A program made the position numbers and the translations under genes. Below the pieces are notes generated by a model that had not been told where the DNA came from, made no database searches, and saw only the letters and a list, made by a program, of their open reading frames with translations. This document shows positions 36,539-45,865 of a stretch of 64,000 nucleotides of DNA, in pieces (position 1 is the stretch's first letter; the number at the start of each line of letters is the position of its first letter). This stretch comes from Terriglobia bacterium (GTDB lineage: Bacteria; Acidobacteriota; Terriglobia; Versatilivoradales; Versatilivoraceae), in contig JAKUNG010000009.1 in assembly GCA_022452285.1 (NCBI GenBank), positions 1 through 64,000 of the forward strand. Reading direction: 5' to 3'.

Positions 36539-36949
36539 ATGGCATTTACTAACCTTCAAGGAAGAACTCAAACTTCCCTGTCTGAAATCAATGTTGTTCC
36601 GCTTGTTGATGTGGTGCTTGTTTTACTGATTATCTTTATGCTTACTGCACCTATCATTCAATCAGGAATTGAAGTTAACGTCCCTAAAACTAAAACAGTC
36701 AATGAGTTGACAAAGGAATTACTTGTTGTCAGCATCAATCGAAAACAACAGCTTTTCGTAGGTTCTGATCCCATCAATATAAATGAATTAGAATTGCGTT
36801 TACAAACTAGGATTAAAGATCCTGAATCAGCTATGCTCTACCTCAGAGCAGATGAAGAAGTTCCTTTTGGAACAATTGCCCGGGTTATGGACCGAGCTAG
36901 ACAAGCTGGCGTCACAAACATTAACGTTGTAACCCAACCAGAGAAATAG
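36539..36949 (+). CDS. tolR: TolR/ExbD-type transducer subunit
   Basis: Single-span inner-membrane partner of TolQ. The N-terminus SEINVVPLVDVVLVLLIIFMLT carries the conserved aspartate in the membrane segment (D24 in LVDVVLV), needed for proton coupling; the periplasmic domain (about 45-136) ends YLRADEEVPFGTIARVMDRA. 136 residues, standard. The next gene starts 2 bases after its stop. Confidence 0.94.
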   Translation: MAFTNLQGRTQTSLSEINVVPLVDVVLVLLIIFMLTAPIIQSGIEVNVPKTKTVNELTKELLVVSINRKQQLFVGSDPININELELRLQTRIKDPESAMLYLRADEEVPFGTIARVMDRARQAGVTNINVVTQPEK

Positions 36950-36951
36950 GA

Positions 36952-37773
36952 TTGAATACTTACCGACACTCCATTCTCGAAATTCAACATGAAAAATTGG
37001 GTCGGTCTCTTTATATTTCTCTTCTCACCCATTTATTTCTAGGGGTTTTATTCTTTATTCTACCCTCATACATCAATCCAAGTCACGATCCCTGGGGTAG
37101 TAGCAAGACTGGTGGTGGTGCAATTCCAGTTGGATTAGTTAATCAATCAGCAATTAGAGGTTTAAAATTACCGAGACCTGCTCTAACTACTTCAAGCAAT
37201 GTCTCAACTGATTCTAAGGGTTTAGGAAAAACGCAGGAGATCAAACCATCAACTCCAGAAACAGAAACACCTGATCCAAATGCTTTTGAGGTTAAGAAAA
37301 AGAAAAAGAAAAAACCCAAGGTTAAAAGAGCCAGAAAACGCAACTCCAAAAAACCTAATAAGCAGATTGCCAAGGTAAAACCTCCCCCTGAAACTATACC
37401 CTTTGGTGAGGGGGGAGCTCCCAATCTTTCTTACTCGCAGTTTATGACAAGCAGTGGATCGGGTGGAATCGGTTTAGGAAATGGATTTTTTGGCCGAAAA
37501 TATGGTTGGTATGTCAAACAGATTCGCGATATTGTGAGCAGCCACTGGCAAAAGAGCCTAGTAAATCCCAATGTTAAAGCTGCTAATCGAGTTATTATTC
37601 AATTTACTATTCAAAGGAATGGACGTATTACCAACGAATTTATAAAAAAATCTAGTGGTATCCCATCACTTGACAGGTCTGGAATTAGAGCAATTAAAGC
37701 ATCTCGTCTACCTCCTCTTCCCGGTGGTGAAAATAGATTGACTGCTGAATTTTGGTTTGAACACTCAAGATAA
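36952..37773 (+). CDS. tolA: TolA/TonB-type periplasmic linker protein
   Basis: Inner-membrane-anchored protein linking TolQR to TolB/Pal. A membrane segment lies at about residues 19-37, then a linker with a lysine-rich block (roughly 114-145, encoded by an A-rich tract near 37294-37320), and a TonB/TolA C-terminal domain (about 180-273; WYVKQIRDIVSSHWQKSL, then VIIQFTIQRNGRI and ALDRSG-like SLDRSGIRAI). The start is TTG, 2 bases after the tolR stop. It is shorter than E. coli TolA and lacks its long helical domain II. Position between tolR and tolB decides the name. Confidence 0.88.
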   Translation: MNTYRHSILEIQHEKLGRSLYISLLTHLFLGVLFFILPSYINPSHDPWGSSKTGGGAIPVGLVNQSAIRGLKLPRPALTTSSNVSTDSKGLGKTQEIKPSTPETETPDPNAFEVKKKKKKKPKVKRARKRNSKKPNKQIAKVKPPPETIPFGEGGAPNLSYSQFMTSSGSGGIGLGNGFFGRKYGWYVKQIRDIVSSHWQKSLVNPNVKAANRVIIQFTIQRNGRITNEFIKKSSGIPSLDRSGIRAIKASRLPPLPGGENRLTAEFWFEHSR

Positions 37774-37782
37774 TTAAAGCTT

Positions 37783-39111
37783 ATGACTAAAATTTATTTT
37801 TACTTCTTGGCTCTTTGGATCCTTTCTCAGATAACTATCCTTGCCCAAGATTCAAACAATCAGATTGTAGTTCGAGTAACAGAGGGAGTAAAAGCAAAGG
37901 TAGCTGTTGCTAATTTACAAAATAGAGACGAATCAGTCGAACTCGCCCAAAGCACTCAAATTTTTAATGATGTCTTGTGGAATGATCTTGAACTAGCTGG
38001 GGTTTTTGAACTGATTCCAAAAAGTTTTTATCCTTTAAAACTCCCTTCTCAGCCTTATGATGTAAAATTTGAAGAATGGGTAAGTGAAGATGTAGGAGCT
38101 CAAAACCTTGTCTATGGAAATTCTTATTTGCAGAATAATCAATTTGTAGTTGAGGGACGTTTAGTTGATGTTAATACTCAAGAATCTATTATAGGTAACC
38201 GGTATAGGGTTGAGCCAAATGAATTGGGTATTCGATCAGCAGCCCATCGATTTGCTGATGAGATTATCCTAAAGATAGGAGGGGGCATTCCAGGGGTAGC
38301 ATCAACAAAGATAGCTTTTGTTTCTAATCGCAATGGGCATAAGGAGATCTATACTATGGATTATGATGGATTTGGGCAAAAACCCTTAACAAACCATCGT
38401 TCCATTAGCTTAACCCCACGCTGGTCATCAGAAAATTCTCGAATTGCATATACTTCTTATCATCGGGGAAATCCTGATCTTTATTTTCAAACTGTATATG
38501 ACCAACGTTTAATTTCCTTTCCTATTCGTGGAGGACTGACAACAACCCCAGCATTTTCTCCTGATGGTGAAAGGATTGCATTTAGCTCAAGTAGAACGCG
38601 TGATCCAGAAGTCTATATTTCTGATTTGCGTGGCCGGAAATTGAAGAGACTTACTCGATCTCGTGGAGTTGACATATCTCCTGTATGGAATCCTAAAACT
38701 GGAAGGGAAATTGCCTTTGTTTCTGATAGAAGTGGATCTCCTCAAATCTATGTTACTGACGATGAGGGAATTGACATCCGCCGAATGGTTTCTGAAGGAG
38801 GAGAAGCTGTAAGTCCATCTTGGAGTCCTGATGGAACACACATTATTTTCTCTTGGAGAAGAAGACTTAGCGGCCGGTTTGATATTTACTTAATGGATGT
38901 AGTAACTAGTAGGTATACTCAGTTAACCCGTGATGGTGCCAACAATGAACATCCCGTTTGGTCACCGGACAGTCGACACATTGCTTATGAATCCAATAGG
39001 TTTGGGAGTCGTCAAATCTTCATTATGCTGGCAGATGGTACTAAGAAAATCCAACTAACTAATACTGGGCGTAACACGTCTCCATCATGGTCTAACTATT
39101 TTAAACATTAA
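37783..39111 (+). CDS. tolB: Tol-Pal system beta-propeller protein TolB
   Basis: Periplasmic protein with signal peptide (about residues 1-21), an N-terminal TolB domain (to about 165) and a six-bladed propeller built from repeated KIAFVSNRNGHKEIYTMDYD, RIAFSSSRTRDPEVYISDL and similar blades to the C-terminus. It binds Pal and TolA during outer-membrane constriction and lipid homeostasis. 442 residues, standard. Nine bases separate it from tolA. Confidence 0.96.
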   Translation: MTKIYFYFLALWILSQITILAQDSNNQIVVRVTEGVKAKVAVANLQNRDESVELAQSTQIFNDVLWNDLELAGVFELIPKSFYPLKLPSQPYDVKFEEWVSEDVGAQNLVYGNSYLQNNQFVVEGRLVDVNTQESIIGNRYRVEPNELGIRSAAHRFADEIILKIGGGIPGVASTKIAFVSNRNGHKEIYTMDYDGFGQKPLTNHRSISLTPRWSSENSRIAYTSYHRGNPDLYFQTVYDQRLISFPIRGGLTTTPAFSPDGERIAFSSSRTRDPEVYISDLRGRKLKRLTRSRGVDISPVWNPKTGREIAFVSDRSGSPQIYVTDDEGIDIRRMVSEGGEAVSPSWSPDGTHIIFSWRRRLSGRFDIYLMDVVTSRYTQLTRDGANNEHPVWSPDSRHIAYESNRFGSRQIFIMLADGTKKIQLTNTGRNTSPSWSNYFKH

Positions 39112-39240
39112 TTTTTTCGCTTTACATACGAGTCTTTTCTTATAAACTATAACCTGCAATCAAAATAACTTAGGTTAATACTGCTTTTACTTTAAAATTT
39201 TAAGAATGTAATTTAGTATGCCCAATGGAGGTATGAAAAA

Positions 39241-39996
39241 ATGAACACAAGGAAGTCCTTGAAATTAGCTACACTGTGCGCTTTTGCGGTGGCTCTTGTT
39301 TTTTCAGGTGGCTGCGCAAAGAAAAAGGCTCCTATTGAGCCACCCCCACCTCCACCACCAGTGGAAAAAGCAAAACCCACGGTAAATATCACTGCCAGTC
39401 CAACAACTATTCAAAAAGGTAAATCTTCAACCCTAAGATGGAGCAGTACTGATGCAACAAATTTAGCCATTAATCAAGGAATTGGTGATGTAAGTACTAG
39501 TGGATCTCGATCAGTATCACCAAGTTCTTCTACAACATATACCATTACTGCTAAAGGCGAAGGAGGCACAGCAAGTGCCAGTGCTCGTGTTACAGTCACG
39601 ACTCCTCCAGCACCGCCCCGTCCTAAGAAAAAAGCTGGACCAACAATTGAGCAATTGTTCAAAGAAAAAGTAAAAGATGTCTACTTTGATTATGATCAAT
39701 CTGATATAAGAGGAGACTCTAAAAAAGCTTTGGCAACAGCAGCCAATTTTCTTAAACAAAACCCAAGAATTCGTTTCTCTATTGAAGGACATTGTGATGA
39801 ACGAGGTAGTGGAGAATACAACTTGGGTCTAGGTGACCGTAGGGCTAATTCTACACTTAGTTACCTATCTTCTTTGGGCATCTCAAGTTCAAGAGCTAAA
39901 ACCATTAGCTATGGAAAAGAACGCCCTCAGTGCAGTGAGTCTAGTGAGTCCTGCTGGAAGCTAAACCGACGGGCCCATTTTGTTTTGAGTCGTTAA
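39241..39996 (+). CDS. pal: Peptidoglycan-associated lipoprotein Pal with Ig-like domain
   Basis: Outer-membrane lipoprotein that tethers the membrane to peptidoglycan. Signal peptide with lipobox S-G-G-C25, a run of seven prolines at about 34-40, then a domain absent from E. coli Pal: residues 46-120 with TASPTTIQKGKSSTLRWSST and SPSSSTTYTITAKGEGG, which is an Ig-like/bacterial surface-domain pattern. The OmpA-like domain is at about 145-251 (IEGHCDERGSGEYNLGLGDR; peptidoglycan-binding D and R kept). GGAGG lies 12 bases before the ATG; a nearer ATG at 39233 is closed by a stop at once. A strong hairpin follows the gene. Confidence 0.95.
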   Translation: MNTRKSLKLATLCAFAVALVFSGGCAKKKAPIEPPPPPPPVEKAKPTVNITASPTTIQKGKSSTLRWSSTDATNLAINQGIGDVSTSGSRSVSPSSSTTYTITAKGEGGTASASARVTVTTPPAPPRPKKKAGPTIEQLFKEKVKDVYFDYDQSDIRGDSKKALATAANFLKQNPRIRFSIEGHCDERGSGEYNLGLGDRRANSTLSYLSSLGISSSRAKTISYGKERPQCSESSESCWKLNRRAHFVLSR

Positions 39997-40011
39997 GGTA
40001 AAATCGGAGGA

Positions 40012-40041
40012 CGGCCCAGTTAAAATTATCTTGCTGGGCCG
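40012..40041 (+). terminator. Hairpin after pal, likely terminator
   Basis: CGGCCCAG (40012-40019) pairs perfectly with CTGGGCCG (40034-40041) around a 14-base AT-rich loop, 15 bases after the pal stop. It is by far the most GC-rich hairpin in this AT-rich DNA. The T-tract after it is weak (CTTTCAATT), so it may be an attenuator or an mRNA-stabilising end rather than a full stop. Confidence 0.6.
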
Positions 40042-40259
40042 CTTTCAATTGTTAGTGCTATTTACGCTTGTTTTAAGGTTCTAATCCTATATCTCTCTAA
40101 TATTAAAGTACTTGCTGGTTTGATTAGATCTCAACTCCTAAATTACATTTAATCCTATAATTAGTCTGTTTTTAACCCAGTACTTGCTCAGTCAGTCAAC
40201 CAACTGTTAAGATACTGTAACAAAAATAAATTAAACCCAGTTAATTGAGGTGATCGAAA

Positions 40260-41105
40260 TTGTTAAGAACTAGCCTGATTTCTCTTCTAGGTCTCTTTTT
40301 CGTTGCAAACCTTCCAGTTTTGGCGGCAAAAAAAGAGATTGTTCGGCTACAAGCCGATGTTATGATTTTGCAACAACATGTCCGAGGATTACAGAAAAGC
40401 TTTGACTCTGAAATAGCTGTGTTAAAAGCTTTGGTAGAAAGACTTTATGATCAAAGTAATAAAGTGCAACTAGCTCTTGAACAGGTTAAAAATTTTAATC
40501 AACAGACCCAAGCTAGTGTAGGGTCTAAAGTTGAATCGATGGACACTCAATTTTCTGTCGTAAATACAGGGATAGACATGGTAATGGAGAGAATTAACAA
40601 ACTCTCTATTCAATTAGCCGAAACTAAAACACAGGTTGAATCACTAGATGGTCCCAGCTCTAGATTAGCCCTGAATCCAGCAACAGCACCCGCTCCAGAG
40701 GAACTGTATACTTTGGCTTACGGCGATTTTATAAAAGGTAGCTATGAAATAGCCCGTCAAGGATTCCAGGAGTTTGTGAAAAATTTTCCTGAAACAGAGC
40801 TCTCAGACAATGCAACTTATTGGATTGGAGAAACATTCTATGTTGAAAGAAAGTTTGCAGAAGCTGTGGATGCCTTTGACCAAGTAATTAAACTTTATCC
40901 TAAAGGTGATAAAGCTGCGGCTGCAACACTAAAAAAGGGGTTTAGCTATCTTGAACTAAAAAATGAAAAAGCAGCTATCAAAGAGCTCCGCTGGGTTATT
41001 CAAAAGCACCCCTCGTCTAAATCTGCTCAACTTGCTAAGGAACGGTTAAAGTCTCTTGGAGTATCTATTAAACAACCCCGCCGGCGAAGAGCATCTCGTA
41101 ATTAA
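40260..41105 (+). CDS. cpoB: Cell division coordinator CpoB (YbgF), TPR protein
   Basis: Periplasmic protein of the Tol-Pal group that links peptidoglycan synthesis and outer-membrane constriction. Start is TTG with GAGGTG seven bases before it; signal peptide 1-21 (LLGLFFVANLPVLA), a long coiled coil at about 24-125, then three TPR-like repeats from about 145 to 265 (YTLAYGDFIKGSYEIARQGF and similar). The basic C-terminus RRRRASRN is followed by a 26-bp tandem duplication across the stop. 264 bp separate it from pal, with the hairpin between. Confidence 0.92.
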   Translation: MLRTSLISLLGLFFVANLPVLAAKKEIVRLQADVMILQQHVRGLQKSFDSEIAVLKALVERLYDQSNKVQLALEQVKNFNQQTQASVGSKVESMDTQFSVVNTGIDMVMERINKLSIQLAETKTQVESLDGPSSRLALNPATAPAPEELYTLAYGDFIKGSYEIARQGFQEFVKNFPETELSDNATYWIGETFYVERKFAEAVDAFDQVIKLYPKGDKAAAATLKKGFSYLELKNEKAAIKELRWVIQKHPSSKSAQLAKERLKSLGVSIKQPRRRRASRN

Positions 41106-41136
41106 TTAAAAGAAGAGCATCTCGTAATTGATTAAA
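41086..41136. repeat. 26-bp tandem duplication across the cpoB stop codon
   Basis: GAAGAGCATCTCGTAATTAA at 41086 recurs as GAAGAGCATCTCGTAATTGA at 41112; the copies, each about 25 bp, are offset by 26 bp and differ at one base. The first copy encodes the last residues and stop of cpoB; the second lies in the gap before ssb, out of frame. A recent slippage-type duplication. Confidence 0.8.
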
Positions 41137-41181
41137 TGAACTAATATTAGGCACCCTCTTGTTTAATTAAAGGAGAGTAGA

Positions 41182-41604
41182 ATGGCAAGCTCAGTGAATA
41201 AAGTAATCTTAATAGGTAGGCTCGGTAAGGATCCAGAAACTAAATTTACTCAAGGTGGGGTAGCCATCGCACGTTTTTCTATGGCTACAGACGAATCGTG
41301 GAAAGATCAGAGTGGAGAGCAACAGCAGAGGACAGAGTGGCATAATATTGTGGCTTGGCGACGGTTAGCTGAAATTTGTGGACAGTACTTGATGAAAGGA
41401 AAACTTGTCTATATTGAAGGCCGTTTACAGACTCGAAGTTGGGAAGATAAAGAAGGAAACAAAAGAACAACAACAGAAATACAGGCTGACAAGATGGTTA
41501 TGTTAAGTGGTGGAAAACCTGAAGAAGGTAGAGAAACTACTGCTGAACCTATCTCTGATTCAAGTTCTGAAAATGAAATTACCGACGATGACATTCCCTT
41601 CTAA
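41182..41604 (+). CDS. ssb: Single-stranded DNA-binding protein
   Basis: OB-fold protein that coats single-stranded DNA. N-terminus [20 protein letters not shown], then [21 protein letters not shown], and the acidic C-terminal tip DDDIPF that docks replication and repair enzymes. 140 residues. AAAGGAG lies five bases before the ATG region, a strong ribosome site. It follows cpoB by 76 bp and precedes the pseudokinase. Confidence 0.98.
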   Translation: MASSVNKVILIGRLGKDPETKFTQGGVAIARFSMATDESWKDQSGEQQQRTEWHNIVAWRRLAEICGQYLMKGKLVYIEGRLQTRSWEDKEGNKRTTTEIQADKMVMLSGGKPEEGRETTAEPISDSSSENEITDDDIPF

Positions 41605-41811
41605 GAAAAAGATTTTGGTACTAGCAATCAATAAAGAAATTCTTTTTAAACATAGAAACTGGAAACATACCTTTTAAACTTTACAACGGATAAAGAAGCT
41701 AAATCATACAAATGCAAGCATAATAATGCTTAGATTTTTTTTTGAGATATTATTTAAACTTAATTCCGCAAATTACTACCTTCTTCGACATTTTTACCAC
41801 AAGAATTTCCC

Positions 41812-42756
41812 GTGCTAATAGGTAAACAGATAGGGCCTTATCGAATTCTCTCCAAATATAGGTTCAGCAGTGGCGGGAATTATTATAAAGCTGTTCATAT
41901 TCAACAGAAGGAAACATACGCACTCAAATTTCTTAAAAAACCTCTCAAGAATGAAGAGCCTCGTGAACGAACCCTTCTTCAAAAGCTTCTTGTAGCTGTA
42001 AATATAGACCATTCTAATATTGTTCGCCTTTTTTCTTTAGAACACCATGAGGGGTTCTATTTTATTCCAGTCCAGTTTTGTCACGGTCAACCCCTTTCAG
42101 AACTTATCGGTACTAAGTCTCTCAATTTTGATTTAATACTTAGGATCGCAATCCAAGCAACCCGGGGATTATTGGAAGCACATGAAAATAACCTTGTACA
42201 CGAAAATCTTACTTCTCAAAATATAATCCTTTTGGAGGGCAGCCACATTAAACTTTTTAACTTTGTCCTACCTTTTTTATTGAATAATGCTGACCATAAA
42301 GAAAACCAAGATTTAAAAGATTTCGACCAACCTAATGCCCTTAAAACACCTCCTCTTATTAGTCTAAGTTACCGGGCTCCAGAACAAGTCCAAGGAGAAC
42401 CTGCTGATGTAAGAACTGATCTTTATTCCCTAGGTGTAATCTTGTACGAACTCAGTGTGGGTGAATTTCTTTTTTTAGGTGAGGATGTTAAGTCCCTGAA
42501 TCAACAGATCCAGGAAAGAGAATTGCCTCAGTTAATCACAGTCAAATCTGAATTCTCTTCAGGGTGGAGTCGCCTTTTAAAAGGATTACTACAAAAGAAT
42601 CCTGCAGATCGATACCCTTCGGCTTATGAACTTTTAAGTGATCTTGAAAAACTAAATTATGGATTTAGCTTAGACCGGCTCGGATTCCGTCCTATCAATC
42701 CCAAGCTTAGTCGCCGAGGGTTCTTCCGAAGCTTTACTGGTGAAGAAGATGAATAA
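41812..42756 (+). CDS. Predicted protein pseudokinase (Hanks-type fold)
   Basis: The 314-residue product has the layout of a bacterial Ser/Thr kinase: N-lobe GKQIGPYRILSKY, the lysine of the VAIK motif kept as K39 (YALKF), APE at 189-191 (RAPEQVQG), and DLYSLGVILYEL at 203-214 with a normal C-lobe. The catalytic residues are not kept: HRDLKxxN reads HENLTSQN (130-137), so the base aspartate is N132 and the lysine is T134, and DFG reads NFV (150-152). The glycine loop is also poor (RFSSGGNYYK). No membrane segment or sensor domain is present. It starts at GTG with no clear ribosome site, 207 bp after ssb. Likely a binding or scaffold protein, not a kinase. Confidence 0.88.
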   Translation: MLIGKQIGPYRILSKYRFSSGGNYYKAVHIQQKETYALKFLKKPLKNEEPRERTLLQKLLVAVNIDHSNIVRLFSLEHHEGFYFIPVQFCHGQPLSELIGTKSLNFDLILRIAIQATRGLLEAHENNLVHENLTSQNIILLEGSHIKLFNFVLPFLLNNADHKENQDLKDFDQPNALKTPPLISLSYRAPEQVQGEPADVRTDLYSLGVILYELSVGEFLFLGEDVKSLNQQIQERELPQLITVKSEFSSGWSRLLKGLLQKNPADRYPSAYELLSDLEKLNYGFSLDRLGFRPINPKLSRRGFFRSFTGEEDE

Positions 42757-42815
42757 TTTGAAATTCCTATTTGTTTAATTCTAAGTCTTTCAGAAATTAC
42801 TAAATCAATGATTAT

Positions 42816-44669
42816 TTAGAGAATTTCTCTAACTTTAGAAAAAATACTGTTGGCACTCATACCAAAGTATTCCAAAAGTTCATCTGGTTTTCCAGAGCGC
42901 GGAATATCTTTAACAAACATTTTTTGAATCTGGATTTCCTTATTACCTATTGCATTGAGCACGGAATCTCCCAATCCTCCTTGACCATAATGCTCCTCCA
43001 CAACAAGCACCAAGTTATTACTATGGGCTGCGGCATCGAGAAGACCTTCTTGATCTATAGGCTTGACACAATATGTATCAATAACACGTACTAAAATCCC
43101 CTTAGCTTTGAGACTTTCATAAGCTTTTAACGCTTCATGTACTGTTACCCCCGCCGTAGCTATTGTTAACTGATCATTATTACTAGAACGTAAGACTTTG
43201 CTTCCACCTATACTAAAGGTCTCATCATTAGAATAAATCACAGGCGTCTTTGGTCTACTAGTGCGAATATATACCAGTCCTTCATATTCAGCCGCTAGGC
43301 AGGTAACTCTTTCCGATGAAACCCCATCAGAGGGATAAAAAATGACTGAATTTGGTAAGCATCTAAACATGGAAAGATCTTCTAGGCCCATTTGAGAAGG
43401 ACCATCTTCTCCAATAGATACTCCACAATGGGAACCAACACATTTGATGTTTGCTCTTGAAATAGTGCTCATTCTCAAATGGTCCATAGCTCTCCCAAAA
43501 AAAGCAGCAAAAGTAGATGCAAACGGAATTTTACCTTTTTTAGAAAGACCAATTGCTGCACCAACCATGTTTTGCTCAGCTATAAAACATTCAAAAAACC
43601 TTTCTGGAAAAGCTTTCATGAATCCTTCAGAAAATGTTGAGTTCTTTGTGTCACCATCCAAAGCAACAATATTCTGGTTTAATTCTCCTAGTTTGACCAA
43701 AGCACTTCCATATGCTTCTCGCGTAGCCACTAGATCACCAATTGCATAATCTGGTTCTGCTACTGACTGAATGGAAGTCCTTTCCTCATCCATCAACAAC
43801 TCTGAAGATTTAGATATTTTCCCTTGAGAAATTGATTCTCCATTAATCGGCAGTTCTTTTAAGGCATTCTCTAACTGATCTCCCTTTTTCAAAGCCTTAC
43901 CATGCCAACCATCTTTATCCTCTAAAAATGAGACACCCTGGCCTTTTTTTGTTTGAGCAAGAATAGCTACTGGACAATCCTTGACTGCTTCAGCTTCTTT
44001 AAAGGCATCTAAAATTTGGCTGAAATCATGGCCATCAATAGAAATTGTGTGCCAACCAAATCCTGAAAACTTCTGACTATAAGAATCTAGATCCCAACCA
44101 TACATGGTTTCTTGACTTTGTCCAAGACGGTTTACATCAACCACTACTTGAACATTATCTAGTTTATAGTAGCTGGCCATAGCAGCTGCTTCCCAAACTG
44201 AGCCTTCTGCCGTTTCTCCATCTCCCATTAGAACAAACGTCCTACTTTTTGAACGGTCAAGAAACTTTGCACTTAAAGCCATGCCTACTGCAACAGAAAG
44301 ACCTTGTCCCAATGATCCTGTAGCAACATCAACCCATTTGGATCGAGGGGTGGGATGTCCTTCAAGATCACTACCAAAACGTCTTAGATTCATCAACTCT
44401 GTTTCTTCTATAACACCAGCCTCAACCCACACTGAGTAAAGCAGCGGAGCAGCATGACCTTTAGATAAAATAAAGCGATCGGAATCTTGATTTTGGGGGT
44501 TCTGAAAATCATACCGCATAACTTCAAAAAAAAGAGTCGCCACAATATCTGCAGCTGACAAACAAGATGTTGGATGTCCCGAACCAGCTTCTGCTGTTGA
44601 ACGCAACGAATGAACTCTTAATCTGGTTGCAATCTCTTTCAAATCGTTGCAAATCTGATCACTATTCAT
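42816..44669 (-). CDS. tkt: Transketolase
   Basis: Thiamine-diphosphate enzyme of the pentose phosphate pathway; moves two-carbon units between sugar phosphates. GSGHP at 29-33, SKGHAAPLLY, the TPP motif GDGETAEGSVWEA, and the second-domain FIAEQNMVGAAIGLSKKG with the catalytic glutamate are present. 617 residues in a single chain, in the size range of animal-type and some bacterial transketolases. AGAGG lies nine bases before the ATG. It converges on the pseudokinase gene. Confidence 0.95.
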   Translation of the reverse strand: MNSDQICNDLKEIATRLRVHSLRSTAEAGSGHPTSCLSAADIVATLFFEVMRYDFQNPQNQDSDRFILSKGHAAPLLYSVWVEAGVIEETELMNLRRFGSDLEGHPTPRSKWVDVATGSLGQGLSVAVGMALSAKFLDRSKSRTFVLMGDGETAEGSVWEAAAMASYYKLDNVQVVVDVNRLGQSQETMYGWDLDSYSQKFSGFGWHTISIDGHDFSQILDAFKEAEAVKDCPVAILAQTKKGQGVSFLEDKDGWHGKALKKGDQLENALKELPINGESISQGKISKSSELLMDEERTSIQSVAEPDYAIGDLVATREAYGSALVKLGELNQNIVALDGDTKNSTFSEGFMKAFPERFFECFIAEQNMVGAAIGLSKKGKIPFASTFAAFFGRAMDHLRMSTISRANIKCVGSHCGVSIGEDGPSQMGLEDLSMFRCLPNSVIFYPSDGVSSERVTCLAAEYEGLVYIRTSRPKTPVIYSNDETFSIGGSKVLRSSNNDQLTIATAGVTVHEALKAYESLKAKGILVRVIDTYCVKPIDQEGLLDAAAHSNNLVLVVEEHYGQGGLGDSVLNAIGNKEIQIQKMFVKDIPRSGKPDELLEYFGMSANSIFSKVREIL

Positions 44670-44985
44670 TTAACTAGCCTCTTAGTAGAATTTTATATAT
44701 CTAGTGATTAATCAAAAAGACATGAAAAACATATCAACCAGCTAGTGTGGCTTGAAGTAAGAGCTTCGAGAAAGAATTAATTCTTTAAAGATGGCACCCT
44801 ATCCTAATGAAACTTTAAATATTTATGTTAAATACTCCGAAATCATCCACTAAAGTTAGGTTCAGGCAATATATCACAAGTGACACTTTAAAGGTAAAAA
44901 CCTAACTTCAAAATATTGATCTATGATTTATTATTTAGTTCCTTTGAACCCCAAAACTAACTCTTAATGACATCCAAAAAATAAA
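44670..44985. other. 316-bp gap between xth and transketolase
   Basis: AT-rich, no ORF. It holds a perfect 16-bp palindrome AAAGAATTAATTCTTT at 44771-44786, about 100 bp upstream of the transketolase ATG, a possible operator. No convincing promoter boxes at standard spacing were found. Confidence 0.45.
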
Positions 44986-45762
44986 TTAATCATCAAGATC
45001 AATCCAGACTGGAACATGATCAGAAGGAGTTAGATTCACCCTTTTCTTACGATATTCTCGATCAATTATAACCCTTTGAGTCTTTTTAAGGATGGGAGAA
45101 GTACTTAATAAAAAATCGATTCGCAATCCCTCATTTTTGTGAAAAGCCCCGCCACGATAATCCCACCAAGAAAATGAATGGTCATCTGGTTGAAGTTCTC
45201 TGTAGATATCAAATAGTCCATAATCTAGTAAATGCTGAAAACGTATTCTCTCCTCCTGAGTATGGAAAATTTCACCATTAAAAAGCTCTTCATTCCAAGT
45301 ATCTAAAGGACTTGGACAAATGTTAAAATCTCCACAAACTATGGCAGACTGACTTGGGTGCTGTTCTTTTTTTAGATATTGGCTTAAGGAGTCTAACCAC
45401 TTTAGTTTTCGCTGAAAATCTGCATGCGTAAGTTGTTTACCATTAGGGCAATAGATAGTTGTAAAGTTCAACTCTCCTAGTCTAGCAGAGATCAGTCGGG
45501 CACCCATCTCATCCTCACCTGGTAGGCCCTTCTGCACCAACTGCAATGGTTCACGACTCAAAATAGCAACGCCATTCCATGCTTTTTGGCCATACACCAG
45601 AGCATAGTATCCTTCTGTTTCTAAAGCCTCGTAAAAGAAGTTTTTATCTTCAATCTTTATTTCTTGTAGTCCAACTAGGTCTGGCTTCCTTTCCTTTAAC
45701 CAAAGTAAAAGGAAATCAACTCGAGCCCTTAATCCATTGATGTTCCAAGTGGCAATCCGCAT
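44986..45762 (-). CDS. xth: Exonuclease III (AP endonuclease)
   Basis: Mg2+-dependent repair nuclease that cuts at abasic sites and trims 3' ends. N-terminus RIATWNINGLRARVDFLL, catalytic E34 in GLQEIKIED, VCGDFNICPSPLDTWN, and the final SDHVPVWIDL with the active histidine. 258 residues, normal. Stands alone on the reverse strand at the edge of the accessory region. Confidence 0.96.
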   Translation of the reverse strand: MRIATWNINGLRARVDFLLLWLKERKPDLVGLQEIKIEDKNFFYEALETEGYYALVYGQKAWNGVAILSREPLQLVQKGLPGEDEMGARLISARLGELNFTTIYCPNGKQLTHADFQRKLKWLDSLSQYLKKEQHPSQSAIVCGDFNICPSPLDTWNEELFNGEIFHTQEERIRFQHLLDYGLFDIYRELQPDDHSFSWWDYRGGAFHKNEGLRIDFLLSTSPILKKTQRVIIDREYRKKRVNLTPSDHVPVWIDLDD

Positions 45763-45865
45763 GATAAATAAATCAACTGTAAAGGTTGGACAAACTATGA
45801 ATTTCGTAGTTCAAACTTCTAGATTGTCGTTGTTGTTTAAAAGCTAAAGTTAAAAGCACCTAAAT

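Noticed and set aside
37294-37320. A-rich tract in tolA as a frameshift site
   Set aside because: The frame is continuous through it and both flanking domains are in frame; it just encodes a lysine-rich linker.
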